Shown: piece by piece, positions 18,267 to 27,323 of the stretch
Layout: each line of letters begins with the position of its first letter
Numbering within the stretch: position 1 is the first letter of the stretch
Assembly: GCA_963768085.1 (NCBI GenBank)
Contig: CAVYGO010000003.1
Span: 1,488,001-1,552,000 of the forward strand
DNA from: Pukyongia sp963768085
GTDB taxonomy: Bacteria; Bacteroidota; Bacteroidia; Flavobacteriales; Flavobacteriaceae
DNA length: 64,000 bases
Direction: 5' to 3'
Position numbers and translations under genes: made by a program
Notes under the pieces: generated by a model
What the model saw: only the letters and a program-made list of their open reading frames with translations
Told to the model about the DNA's origin: nothing
Database searches by the model: none

Positions 18267-20819
18267 ATGAAAAAGGCAATTTTTCTTTTCGCTGCCTTAT
18301 TTGTATTTAGTTTAAATACGATAAAGGCACAGGATATAACATTACAAAAAGATGCTACGGAAAGCACTCTTTGTAATCAGTTTGATATCACATTAACTGT
18401 CACTGGTAATCCGCCTCCAATTCCACAGGAGGTTATCCTGGTGATTGACAGATCAGGGAGTATGGGATTTGATATACCCGGCGATCCATTAGAGTCAATA
18501 GACTATGCAATTAGCGCTGCCAATGCATTTGTTAGTAACCTTTTGAAGTCAGAAAACAATCCTACAGGTATGAACCGTGTAGGAATCGTTTCATATTCCA
18601 CTAGCGCAACTGTAGATTATCCGCTAAGTTTAGCTGCCGATAGCACGAATATTAAAAATGCCATTGACGCATTAGTTGCGAATGGAGGTACTAATATTGC
18701 CCGGGCCATGCAGACGGCCAATGCTCATATGGAGAACAGGCCAGCCACCTTCAACTGTATTACTTCCAGAAGTATCGTATTATTAACTGATGGGGTTACA
18801 AATAGAACTTTAGGAGGGTCTAGTTGTACAAGTAGTCCAACTCCTCCCTTCCCGGCAAACAACACCCAATGTATGACCGACGCAATCAACGAGGGTATTG
18901 ATGCACGAACAATTACGGTTGGTACTGAAGTTTATAACCAGGGGATATTTTCCGTAGGTCTGTTTGGATCTATTACTGGAGACCAGTTAGCTGCAGCTAC
19001 CCATGTGCTTGATCAGATTCAAGATAAAGGGCTGTTCACAACAACTGAGGCAGTGGATTTAGAGGGAATCTATGCTCAGATACTGGACCAGTTAGCCCTT
19101 GCTGCTAAAATGGGCGTTGTTTCTGATGTATTGGGCTCGGGATTTCAATTAGTGCCGGGATCTCTTAGTGATCCGGTAAATGCAACATATAATGCGGGAA
19201 CCAATACGATAACTTGGGATCTGGGAGATGTTTCTAGTGAGACACTGGTATTAGATTATACAATTGAGGCAGTCGGCATGCAAGGATGCGGAATTCAGGA
19301 TTCCGGAATGAGCACCATGAGCTATGAAGATGCATCTTGTAACATCGTAGTCGCACCATTTCCAAATCCACAGGTTTGTGTTCCCTGCCCAGATATTTCA
19401 GACCCGTTAATAGACCAGGTAGATTGTACCAAAAGTGTGGACTATTCTGCAACTTTCGATCCTGGAGTGTGTACTCCGTTCTCCTTGGGATTTGAGTGGG
19501 AATTCTTTCTGAATAATATATCTGTAGGAACCGCCTCAGGAACCACTATGGGTGATCTTTCCGGAACATTTGTCTATACGGGAGCAGCTCCATTTGAAGG
19601 TGATTTCCGTGCGGAACTAACATATAACGGAACCTATAATAATAATTGTAGTTTACCACCTGTAATGGTGGATTCTGAGATTCAGGTGTATTTACCGCCT
19701 GAAATACCAACGGCCGTAGGAGATCAGGTAGAATGTGCCGGTTCACCAATTCAAACTCTCACTGCACAGGTAGTTGCAGTGCCTGGAATAAGTATAGTTT
19801 GGTATGATGCTCTTACCGGAGGTAATGAAGTACTTGATCCATCACTTAGCAGCGTTGGTACGGTAACGTATTATGCTGAAGCAGTAGATAACACAAGCAA
19901 CTGTGTTAGTCTCGATAGGGCTCCCGTAACTCTTACATTGTATAATTGCGCCATCAATATTGAAAAAACTGCAAGCCCTAACAATCCAAATGGTTGTAAC
20001 CCTATTCCGGCAGGTCAGGACATCACTTATACCTTTACTGTAACTAACCTTGGAAATGTTGCGATTACGGATGTCGCTGTGAACGATCCATTGATCGATC
20101 CGGTAAACCCAATTCCTGGTCCCGATAGCGGTGACACCAATACGAATGGTGAATTGGACACAAATGAGGTATGGACTTATACTGCAACTTATACGGTAAC
20201 TCAACCGGATATTGTGAATGGACAGGTGCAGAATACTGCAACCGTTGATGGTAATGTAACCGGATCTTCATCTACATATAACGTGAATGATGATGATACC
20301 GAAACAGTTGTTCTTTGTCAGAATGCTGAAATAGAAATAACAAAATCAACTGATGGTGATACGGTTAATTGTAACCCCTATGTTGTTGGAAGTACAATAA
20401 ACTACACTTTTACAGTTTCAAATTTGGGTGACGTAGACATCACCAATGTGGTTGTAAATGATCCATTACTTGGAGGAGCTGTTGCAGGCCCTGCTAGTGG
20501 TGATGGAAGTAACCTAGGTGTATTAGAGGTTGGGGAAGTCTGGACGTATAACGGAAGTTATAATGTTACACAAGTAAATATTGATAATGGTGTTGTTACT
20601 AATACAGCGACTGTAGAAGGTGAAACTGCCCTAGGTCCTGTGGATGATACAAGTAATAAGATAGATCTCGATATTTGCCAAAATTCGTCTATTGCCCTTA
20701 TCAAGACATCGGATGTGGTCTTAGACCCTACCAACAACTGTACGATGGACCAACAACTGTTACGATGTGGGTGTTGGTGGAACGATCACCTATGCCTTTT
20801 CAGTAAAGAATACCGGTAA
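18267..20819 (+). CDS. Adhesin 1, N-terminal fragment (signal peptide, VWA, Ig-like, first repeats)
   Basis: The ATG at 18267 gives a clean signal peptide (MKKAIFLFAALFVFSLNTIKAQ minus the first few residues). A TTG at 18189 and an ATG at 18234 lie upstream in frame but add a non-signal leader. A von Willebrand A domain spans about residues 55-275, with an intact metal-binding MIDAS motif DRSGSMG at about 61-67 and LLTDGVTNRT further on. Cys-rich Ig-like segments follow (VGDQVECAGSPIQTLTAQV), then two complete DUF11-type repeats beginning INIEKTASPNNPNGC and IEITKSTDGDTVNC. The frame breaks at ~20740, where 12 bases (ACCAACAACTGT) are duplicated around ACGATGG. Confidence 0.85.
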   Translation: MKKAIFLFAALFVFSLNTIKAQDITLQKDATESTLCNQFDITLTVTGNPPPIPQEVILVIDRSGSMGFDIPGDPLESIDYAISAANAFVSNLLKSENNPTGMNRVGIVSYSTSATVDYPLSLAADSTNIKNAIDALVANGGTNIARAMQTANAHMENRPATFNCITSRSIVLLTDGVTNRTLGGSSCTSSPTPPFPANNTQCMTDAINEGIDARTITVGTEVYNQGIFSVGLFGSITGDQLAAATHVLDQIQDKGLFTTTEAVDLEGIYAQILDQLALAAKMGVVSDVLGSGFQLVPGSLSDPVNATYNAGTNTITWDLGDVSSETLVLDYTIEAVGMQGCGIQDSGMSTMSYEDASCNIVVAPFPNPQVCVPCPDISDPLIDQVDCTKSVDYSATFDPGVCTPFSLGFEWEFFLNNISVGTASGTTMGDLSGTFVYTGAAPFEGDFRAELTYNGTYNNNCSLPPVMVDSEIQVYLPPEIPTAVGDQVECAGSPIQTLTAQVVAVPGISIVWYDALTGGNEVLDPSLSSVGTVTYYAEAVDNTSNCVSLDRAPVTLTLYNCAINIEKTASPNNPNGCNPIPAGQDITYTFTVTNLGNVAITDVAVNDPLIDPVNPIPGPDSGDTNTNGELDTNEVWTYTATYTVTQPDIVNGQVQNTATVDGNVTGSSSTYNVNDDDTETVVLCQNAEIEITKSTDGDTVNCNPYVVGSTINYTFTVSNLGDVDITNVVVNDPLLGGAVAGPASGDGSNLGVLEVGEVWTYNGSYNVTQVNIDNGVVTNTATVEGETALGPVDDTSNKIDLDICQNSSIALIKTSDVVLDPTNNCTMDQQLLRCGCWWNDHLCLFSKEYR

Positions 20820-22621
20820 TGTAACCTTAACGGGTGTTACCGTTGCGGATCTTAACCCTGCCGTTACGGTTGTGGGCGGTCCTATTAGTTTGGCTCCGGG
20901 TGCTGAAGACACGACGAGCTTCACGGCTAGTTACACGGTGACCCAGGCGGATATCGACAATGGATCGTTTCAGTAACCAGGCTACGGCCACGGGAACGCC
21001 ACCAAGTGGCAGTGATGTGAGCGATACTTCGGATAACGACAGTTATGTAGGTTCTGATCCTACGGTGACTCCGATCTGTACTGAGGCAAGCATTGCCCTT
21101 ATCAAGACATCGGATGTGGTCTTAGACCCTACCAACAACTGTTACGATGTGGGTGTTGGTGGAACGATCACCTATGCCTTTTCAGTAAAGAATACCGGTA
21201 ATGTAACCTTAACGGGTGTTACCGTTGCGGATCTTAACCCTGCCGTTACGGTTGTGGGCGGTCCTATTAGTTTGGCTCCGGGTGCTGAAGACACGACGAG
21301 CTTCACGGCCAGTTACACGGTTACCCAGGCGGATATCGACAATGGATCTTTCTCTAACCAGGCTACGGCCACGGGAACGCCACCAAGTGGCAGTGATGTG
21401 AGCGATACTTCGGATAACGACAGTTATGTAGGTTCTGATCCTACGGTGACTCCGATCTGTACTGAGGCAAGCATTGCCCTTATCAAGACATCGGATGTGG
21501 TCTTAGACCCTACCAACAACTGTTACGATGTGGGTGTTGGTGGAACGATCACCTATGCCTTTTCAGTAAAGAATACCGGTAATGTAACCTTAACGGGTGT
21601 TACCGTTGCGGATCTTAACCCTGCCGTTACGGTTGTGGGCGGTCCTATTAGTTTGGCTCCGGGTGCTGAAGACACGACGAGCTTCACGGCCAGTTACACG
21701 GTGACCCAGGCGGATATCGACAATGGATCTTTCTCTAACCAGGCTACGGCCACGGGAACGCCACCAAGTGGCAGTGATGTGAGCGATACTTCGGATAACG
21801 ACAGTTATGTAGGTTCTGATCCTACGGTGACTCCGATCTGTACTGAGGCAAGCATTGCCCTTATCAAGACATCGGATGTGGTCTTAGACCCTACCAACAA
21901 CTGTTACGATGTGGGTGTTGGTGGAACGATCACCTATGCCTTTTCAGTAAAGAATACCGGTAATGTAACCTTAACGGGTGTTACCGTTGCGGATCTTAAC
22001 CCTGCCGTTACGGTTGTGGGCGGTCCTATTAGTTTGGCTCCGGGTGCTGAAGACACGACGAGCTTCACGGCCAGTTACACGGTTACCCAGGCGGATATCG
22101 ACAATGGATCTTTCTCTAACCAGGCTACGGCCACGGGAACGCCACCAAGTGGCAGTGATGTGAGCGATACTTCGGATAACGACAGTTATGTAGGTTCTGA
22201 TCCTACGGTGACTCCGATCTGTACTGAGGCAAGCATTGCCCTTATCAAGACATCGGATGTGGTCTTAGATCCTACCAACAACTGTTACGATGTGGGTGTT
22301 GGTGGAACGATCACCTATGCCTTTTCAGTAAAGAATACCGGTAATGTAACCTTAACGGGTGTTACCGTTGCGGATCTTAACCCTGCCGTTACGGTTGTGG
22401 GCGGTCCTATTAGTTTGGCTCCGGGTGCTGAAGACACGACGAGCTTCACGGCCAGTTATGTGATCACCCAGGCGGATATCGACAATGGATCTTTCTCTAA
22501 CCAGGCTACGGCCACGGGTACACCACCTATTGGACCTAATGTAACCGATCTATCGGATGACAACTCCTATTTGGAAGATGATCCTACGGTAACAACTATT
22601 TGTCAGAATCTAAACAACGCT
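20691..22621 (+). repeat. Type A tandem repeat array, 381-bp unit, 5 copies
   Basis: Units begin (ATTGCCCTTATCAAGAC) at 20691, 21092, 21473, 21854 and 22235. Spacing is exactly 381 bp except the first (401 bp, containing 20 extra bases) and the last (387 bp, where it passes into type B). Copies are nearly identical in DNA. Confidence 0.95.
20767..20976 (+). pseudogene. Adhesin 1 fragment between two frame breaks
   Basis: This 69-codon piece carries the middle of a type A repeat (TYAFSVKNTGNVTLTGVTVA). It is left in a third frame by a 19-base insertion before it and by one extra base near 20965, where GGATCTTTCTCTAACC of other copies reads GGATCGTTTCAGTAACC. It is not an independent gene. Confidence 0.85.
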
Positions 22622-25600
22622 ATCGCTCTTATCAAGGTAGGGACCTATGATGGTTTCGATCCTGCCGGTAATTGTATCTCGGCACCGGGTGATGTGATCA
22701 CCTATGCCTTTAGTGTGAAGAACCAGAGTAATGTGACCCTTACTAATGTAGTGGTGACCGATCCGCTGGTAACGATGGTCGGATTACCGATCACCTTGGC
22801 TCCGGGTGCTGAAGACACGACGAGCTTCACGGCCAGTTATGTGATCACCCAGGCGGATATTGATAATGGATCTTTCTCTAACCAGGCTACGGCCACGGGT
22901 ACACCACCTATTGGACCTAATGTAACCGATCTATCGGATGACAACTCCTATTTGGAAGATGATCCTACGGTAACAACTATTTGTCAGAATCTAAACAACG
23001 CTATCGCTCTTATCAAGGTAGGGACCTATGATGGTTTCGATCCTGCCGGTAATTGTATCTCGGCACCGGGTGATGTGATCACCTATGCCTTTAGTGTGAA
23101 GAACCAGAGTAATGTGACCCTTACTAATGTAGTGGTGACCGATCCGCTGGTAACGATGGTCGGATTACCGATCACCTTGGCTCCGGGTGCTGAAGACACG
23201 ACGAGCTTTACGGCCAGTTATGTGATCACCCAGGCGGATATTGATAATGGATCTTTCTCTAACCAGGCTACGGCCACAGGTACACCACCTATTGGACCTA
23301 ATGTAACCGATCTATCGGATGACAACTCCTATTTGGAAGATGATCCTACGGTAACAACTATTTGTCAGAATCTAAACAACGCTATCGCTCTTATCAAGGT
23401 AGGGACCTATGATGGTTTCGATCCTGCCGGTAATTGTATCTCGGCACCGGGTGATGTGATCACCTATGCCTTTAGTGTGAAGAACCAGAGTAATGTGACC
23501 CTTACTAATGTAGTGGTGACCGATCCGCTGGTAACGATGGTCGGATTACCGATCACCTTGGCTCCGGGTGCTGAAGACACGACGAGCTTTACGGCCAGTT
23601 ATGTGATCACCCAGGCGGATATTGATAATGGATCTTTCTCTAACCAGGCTACGGCCACGGGTACACCACCTATTGGACCTAATGTAACCGATCTATCGGA
23701 TGACAACTCCTATTTGGAAGATGATCCTACGGTAACAACTATTTGTCAGAATCTAAACAACGCTATCGCTCTTATCAAGGTAGGGACCTATGATGGTTTC
23801 GATCCTGCCGGTAATTGTATCTCGGCACCGGGTGATGTGATCACCTATGCCTTTAGTGTGAAGAACCAGAGTAATGTGACCCTTACTAATGTAGTGGTGA
23901 CCGATCCGCTGGTAACGATGGTCGGATTACCGATCACCTTGGCTCCGGGTGCTGAAGACACGACGAGCTTTACGGCCAGTTATGTGATCACCCAGGCGGA
24001 TATTGATAATGGATCTTTCTCTAACCAGGCTACGGCCACAGGTACACCACCTATTGGACCTAATGTAACCGATCTATCGGATGACAACTCCTATTTGGAA
24101 GATGATCCTACGGTAACAACTATTTGTCAGAATCTAAACAACGCTATCGCTCTTATCAAGGTAGGGACCTATGATGGTTTCGATCCTGCCGGTAATTGTA
24201 TCTCGGCACCGGGTGATGTGATCACCTATGCCTTTAGTGTGAAGAACCAGAGTAATGTGACCCTTACTAATGTAGTGGTGACCGATCCGCTGGTAACGAT
24301 GGTCGGATTACCGATCACCTTGGCTCCGGGTGCTGAGGACACGACGAGCTTCACGGCCAGTTATGTGATCACCCAGGCGGATATTGATAATGGATCTTTC
24401 TCTAACCAGGCTACGGCCACAGGTACACCACCTATTGGACCTAATGTAACCGATCTATCGGATGACAACTCCTATTTGGAAGATGATCCTACGGTAACAA
24501 CTATTTGTCAGAATCTAAACAACGCTATCGCTCTTATCAAGGTAGGGACCTATGATGGTTTCGATCCTGCCGGTAATTGTATCTCGGCACCGGGTGATGT
24601 GATCACCTATGCCTTTAGTGTGAAGAACCAGAGTAATGTGACCCTTACTAATGTAGTGGTGACCGATCCGCTGGTAACGATGGTCGGATTACCGATCACC
24701 TTGGCTCCGGGTGCTGAAGACACGACGAGCTTTACGGCCAGTTATGTGATCACCCAGGCGGATATTGATAATGGATCTTTCTCTAACCAGGCTACGGCCA
24801 CAGGTACACCACCTATTGGACCTAATGTAACCGATCTATCGGATGACAACTCCTATTTGGAAGATGATCCTACGGTAACAACTATTTGTCAGAATCTAAA
24901 CAACGCTATCGCTCTTATCAAGGTAGGGACCTATGATGGTTTCGATCCTGCCGGTAATTGTATCTCGGCACCGGGTGATGTGATCACCTATGCCTTTAGT
25001 GTGAAGAACCAGAGTAATGTGACCCTTACTAATGTAGTGGTGACCGATCCGCTGGTAACGATGGTCGGATTACCGATCACCTTGGCTCCGGGTGCTGAAG
25101 ACACGACGAGCTTCACGGCCAGTTATGTGATCACCCAGGCGGATATTGATAATGGATCTTTCTCTAACCAGGCTACGGCCACGGGTACACCACCTATTGG
25201 ACCTAATGTAACCGATCTATCGGATGACAACTCCTATTTGGAAGATGATCCTACGGTAACAACTATTTGTCAGAATCTAAACAACGCTATCGCTCTTATC
25301 AAGGTAGGGACCTATGATGGTTTCGATCCTGCCGGTAATTGTATCTCGGCACCGGGTGATGTGATCACCTATGCCTTTAGTGTGAAGAACCAGAGTAATG
25401 TGACCCTTACTAATGTAGTGGTGACCGATCCGCTGGTAACGATGGTCGGATTACCGATCACCTTGGCTCCGGGTGCTGAGGACACGACGAGCTTCACGGC
25501 CAGTTATGTGATCACCCAGGCGGATATTGATAATGGATCTTTCTCTAACCAGGCTACGGCCACAGGTACACCACCTATTGGACCTAATGTAACCGATCTA

Positions 25601-26566
25601 TCGGATGACAACTCCTATTTGGAAGATGATCCTACGGTAACAACTATTTGTCAGAATCTAAACAACGCTATCGCTCTTATCAAGGTAGGGACCTATGATG
25701 GTTTCGATCCTGCCGGTAATTGTATCTCGGCACCGGGTGATGTGATCACCTATGCCTTTAGTGTGAAGAACCAGAGTAATGTGACCCTTACTAATGTAGT
25801 GGTGACCGATCCGCTGGTAACGATGGTCGGATTACCGATCACCTTGGCTCCGGGTGCTGAAGACACGACGAGCTTTACGGCCAGTTATGTGATCACCCAG
25901 GCGGATATTGATAATGGATCTTTCTCTAACCAGGCTACGGCCACAGGTACACCACCTATTGGACCTAATGTAACCGATCTATCGGATGACAACTCCTATT
26001 TGGAAGATGATCCTACGGTAACAACTATTTGTCAGAATCTAAACAACGCTATCGCTCTTATCAAGGTAGGGACCTATGATGGTTTCGATCCTGCCGGTAA
26101 TTGTATCTCGGCACCGGGTGATGTGATCACCTATGCCTTTAGTGTGAAGAACCAGAGTAATGTGACCCTTACTAATGTAGTGGTGACCGATCCGCTGGTA
26201 ACGATGGTCGGATTACCGATCACCTTGGCTCCTGGAGCTGAAGACACGACGAGCTTTACGGCCAGTTATGTGATCACCCAGGCGGATATTGATAATGGAT
26301 CTTTCTCTAACCAGGCTACGGCCACGGGTACACCACCTATTGGACCTAATGTAACCGATCTATCGGATGACAACTCCTATTTGGAAGATGATCCTACGGT
26401 AACAACTATTTGTCAGAGTCAACAATGCTATCGCCTTATCAAGGTAGGGACCTATGATGGTTCGATCCTGGCGGAACTGTATTCGGGATCCGGGAGAACT
26501 GATCAACTATACCTTCACGGTGAACCAACGCAGGCAATGTATCGCTTGCGAACATTGTTGTGGTGA
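20960..26566 (+). CDS. Adhesin 1, central repeat fragment
   Basis: This 1868-codon frame consists of tandem DUF11/DUF7507-type beta-sandwich repeats. Four type A units (IALIKTSDVVLDPTNNCYDV...) are followed by ten type B units (IALIKVGTYDGFDPAGNC...), each ~127 aa and identical at protein level within type B. Every unit holds two Cys, one near its start (NNC or GNC) and one at its end (IC), suggesting disulfides within or between units. The annotated ATG at 20960 is internal to a repeat and not a true start; the frame continues the N-terminal fragment. The final ~50 codons after 26410 are scrambled by an apparent consensus error. Confidence 0.85.
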   Translation: MDRFSNQATATGTPPSGSDVSDTSDNDSYVGSDPTVTPICTEASIALIKTSDVVLDPTNNCYDVGVGGTITYAFSVKNTGNVTLTGVTVADLNPAVTVVGGPISLAPGAEDTTSFTASYTVTQADIDNGSFSNQATATGTPPSGSDVSDTSDNDSYVGSDPTVTPICTEASIALIKTSDVVLDPTNNCYDVGVGGTITYAFSVKNTGNVTLTGVTVADLNPAVTVVGGPISLAPGAEDTTSFTASYTVTQADIDNGSFSNQATATGTPPSGSDVSDTSDNDSYVGSDPTVTPICTEASIALIKTSDVVLDPTNNCYDVGVGGTITYAFSVKNTGNVTLTGVTVADLNPAVTVVGGPISLAPGAEDTTSFTASYTVTQADIDNGSFSNQATATGTPPSGSDVSDTSDNDSYVGSDPTVTPICTEASIALIKTSDVVLDPTNNCYDVGVGGTITYAFSVKNTGNVTLTGVTVADLNPAVTVVGGPISLAPGAEDTTSFTASYVITQADIDNGSFSNQATATGTPPIGPNVTDLSDDNSYLEDDPTVTTICQNLNNAIALIKVGTYDGFDPAGNCISAPGDVITYAFSVKNQSNVTLTNVVVTDPLVTMVGLPITLAPGAEDTTSFTASYVITQADIDNGSFSNQATATGTPPIGPNVTDLSDDNSYLEDDPTVTTICQNLNNAIALIKVGTYDGFDPAGNCISAPGDVITYAFSVKNQSNVTLTNVVVTDPLVTMVGLPITLAPGAEDTTSFTASYVITQADIDNGSFSNQATATGTPPIGPNVTDLSDDNSYLEDDPTVTTICQNLNNAIALIKVGTYDGFDPAGNCISAPGDVITYAFSVKNQSNVTLTNVVVTDPLVTMVGLPITLAPGAEDTTSFTASYVITQADIDNGSFSNQATATGTPPIGPNVTDLSDDNSYLEDDPTVTTICQNLNNAIALIKVGTYDGFDPAGNCISAPGDVITYAFSVKNQSNVTLTNVVVTDPLVTMVGLPITLAPGAEDTTSFTASYVITQADIDNGSFSNQATATGTPPIGPNVTDLSDDNSYLEDDPTVTTICQNLNNAIALIKVGTYDGFDPAGNCISAPGDVITYAFSVKNQSNVTLTNVVVTDPLVTMVGLPITLAPGAEDTTSFTASYVITQADIDNGSFSNQATATGTPPIGPNVTDLSDDNSYLEDDPTVTTICQNLNNAIALIKVGTYDGFDPAGNCISAPGDVITYAFSVKNQSNVTLTNVVVTDPLVTMVGLPITLAPGAEDTTSFTASYVITQADIDNGSFSNQATATGTPPIGPNVTDLSDDNSYLEDDPTVTTICQNLNNAIALIKVGTYDGFDPAGNCISAPGDVITYAFSVKNQSNVTLTNVVVTDPLVTMVGLPITLAPGAEDTTSFTASYVITQADIDNGSFSNQATATGTPPIGPNVTDLSDDNSYLEDDPTVTTICQNLNNAIALIKVGTYDGFDPAGNCISAPGDVITYAFSVKNQSNVTLTNVVVTDPLVTMVGLPITLAPGAEDTTSFTASYVITQADIDNGSFSNQATATGTPPIGPNVTDLSDDNSYLEDDPTVTTICQNLNNAIALIKVGTYDGFDPAGNCISAPGDVITYAFSVKNQSNVTLTNVVVTDPLVTMVGLPITLAPGAEDTTSFTASYVITQADIDNGSFSNQATATGTPPIGPNVTDLSDDNSYLEDDPTVTTICQNLNNAIALIKVGTYDGFDPAGNCISAPGDVITYAFSVKNQSNVTLTNVVVTDPLVTMVGLPITLAPGAEDTTSFTASYVITQADIDNGSFSNQATATGTPPIGPNVTDLSDDNSYLEDDPTVTTICQSQQCYRLIKVGTYDGSILAELYSGSGRTDQLYLHGEPTQAMYRLRTLLW
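22622..26431 (+). repeat. Type B tandem repeat array, 381-bp unit, 10 copies
   Basis: Units start (ATCGCTCTTATCAAGG) at 22622, 23003, 23384, 23765, 24146, 24527, 24908, 25289, 25670 and 26051, each exactly 381 bp. The visible differences between copies are a few synonymous changes (GAA/GAG, TTC/TTT, ACG/ACA, and one CCTGGA). The real copy number may differ from ten, since arrays this similar assemble poorly. Confidence 0.95.
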
Positions 26567-26624
26567 CCGACCGTTAGGTGACGATGGTCGGACCGGACTC
26601 CGATGACACGGATAATGACGGCGG

Positions 26625-27323
26625 TTGGCTGTTACAGAAACGTGGATTTATACAGGAAGTTACGCGATCACACAGGCGGATATCGATGCCGGTCAGGTGA
26701 TCAACCAGGCTACGGCTACCGGTACAGCACCGGATCAGACGTACGGTAAGCGACCTTTCGGCTCGACTACCACTATTGCCGATGATACAACGGTACAACG
26801 ATTGTGTCAGAGTCCTGCTATCGCCATAGTTAAGACTTCACAATATGATGATGGAGGCGACTGTAGTGATCCGGGAGAACTGATCAACTATACCTTCACG
26901 GTAACCAACGAAGGCAATGTATCGCTTGCGAACATTGTTGTGGACGACCCACTATTAGGTGGTGTGGTTCCAGGACCGGACTCCGGTGATACGGATAATG
27001 ACGGCGAGTTGGATGTTACAGAAACGTGGATTTATACAGGAAGTTACGCGATCACACAGGCTAATATCGATGCCGGTCAGGTGATCAACCAGGCTACGGC
27101 TACCGGTACAGCACCGGATCAGAGTACGGTAAGCGACCTTTCAGGCTCGACTACCACTACCGATGATACAACGACAACGACCTTGTGTCAGAGTCCTGCT
27201 ATCGCCATAGTTAAGACTTCACAATATGATGATGGAGGCGACTGTAGTGATCCGGGAGAACTGATCAACTATACCTTCACGGTAACCAATGAAGGAAATG
27301 TATCACTGGCAACATTGTGGTAG
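26625..27323 (+). pseudogene. Adhesin 1 fragment, type C repeats
   Basis: This 232-codon piece starts in the corrupted junction and covers the end of one unit plus one complete type C repeat (AIVKTSQYDDGGDCSDPGEL...). It ends when one base is missing near 27308: TCACTGGCAACATTG here reads TCATTGAGCAACATCG in intact copies. It belongs to the same adhesin chain. Confidence 0.8.

Noticed and set aside
21216..22163. Two identical 61-codon plus-strand frames inside adhesin repeats
   Set aside because: They are the same out-of-frame reading of two identical 381-bp units; not genes.
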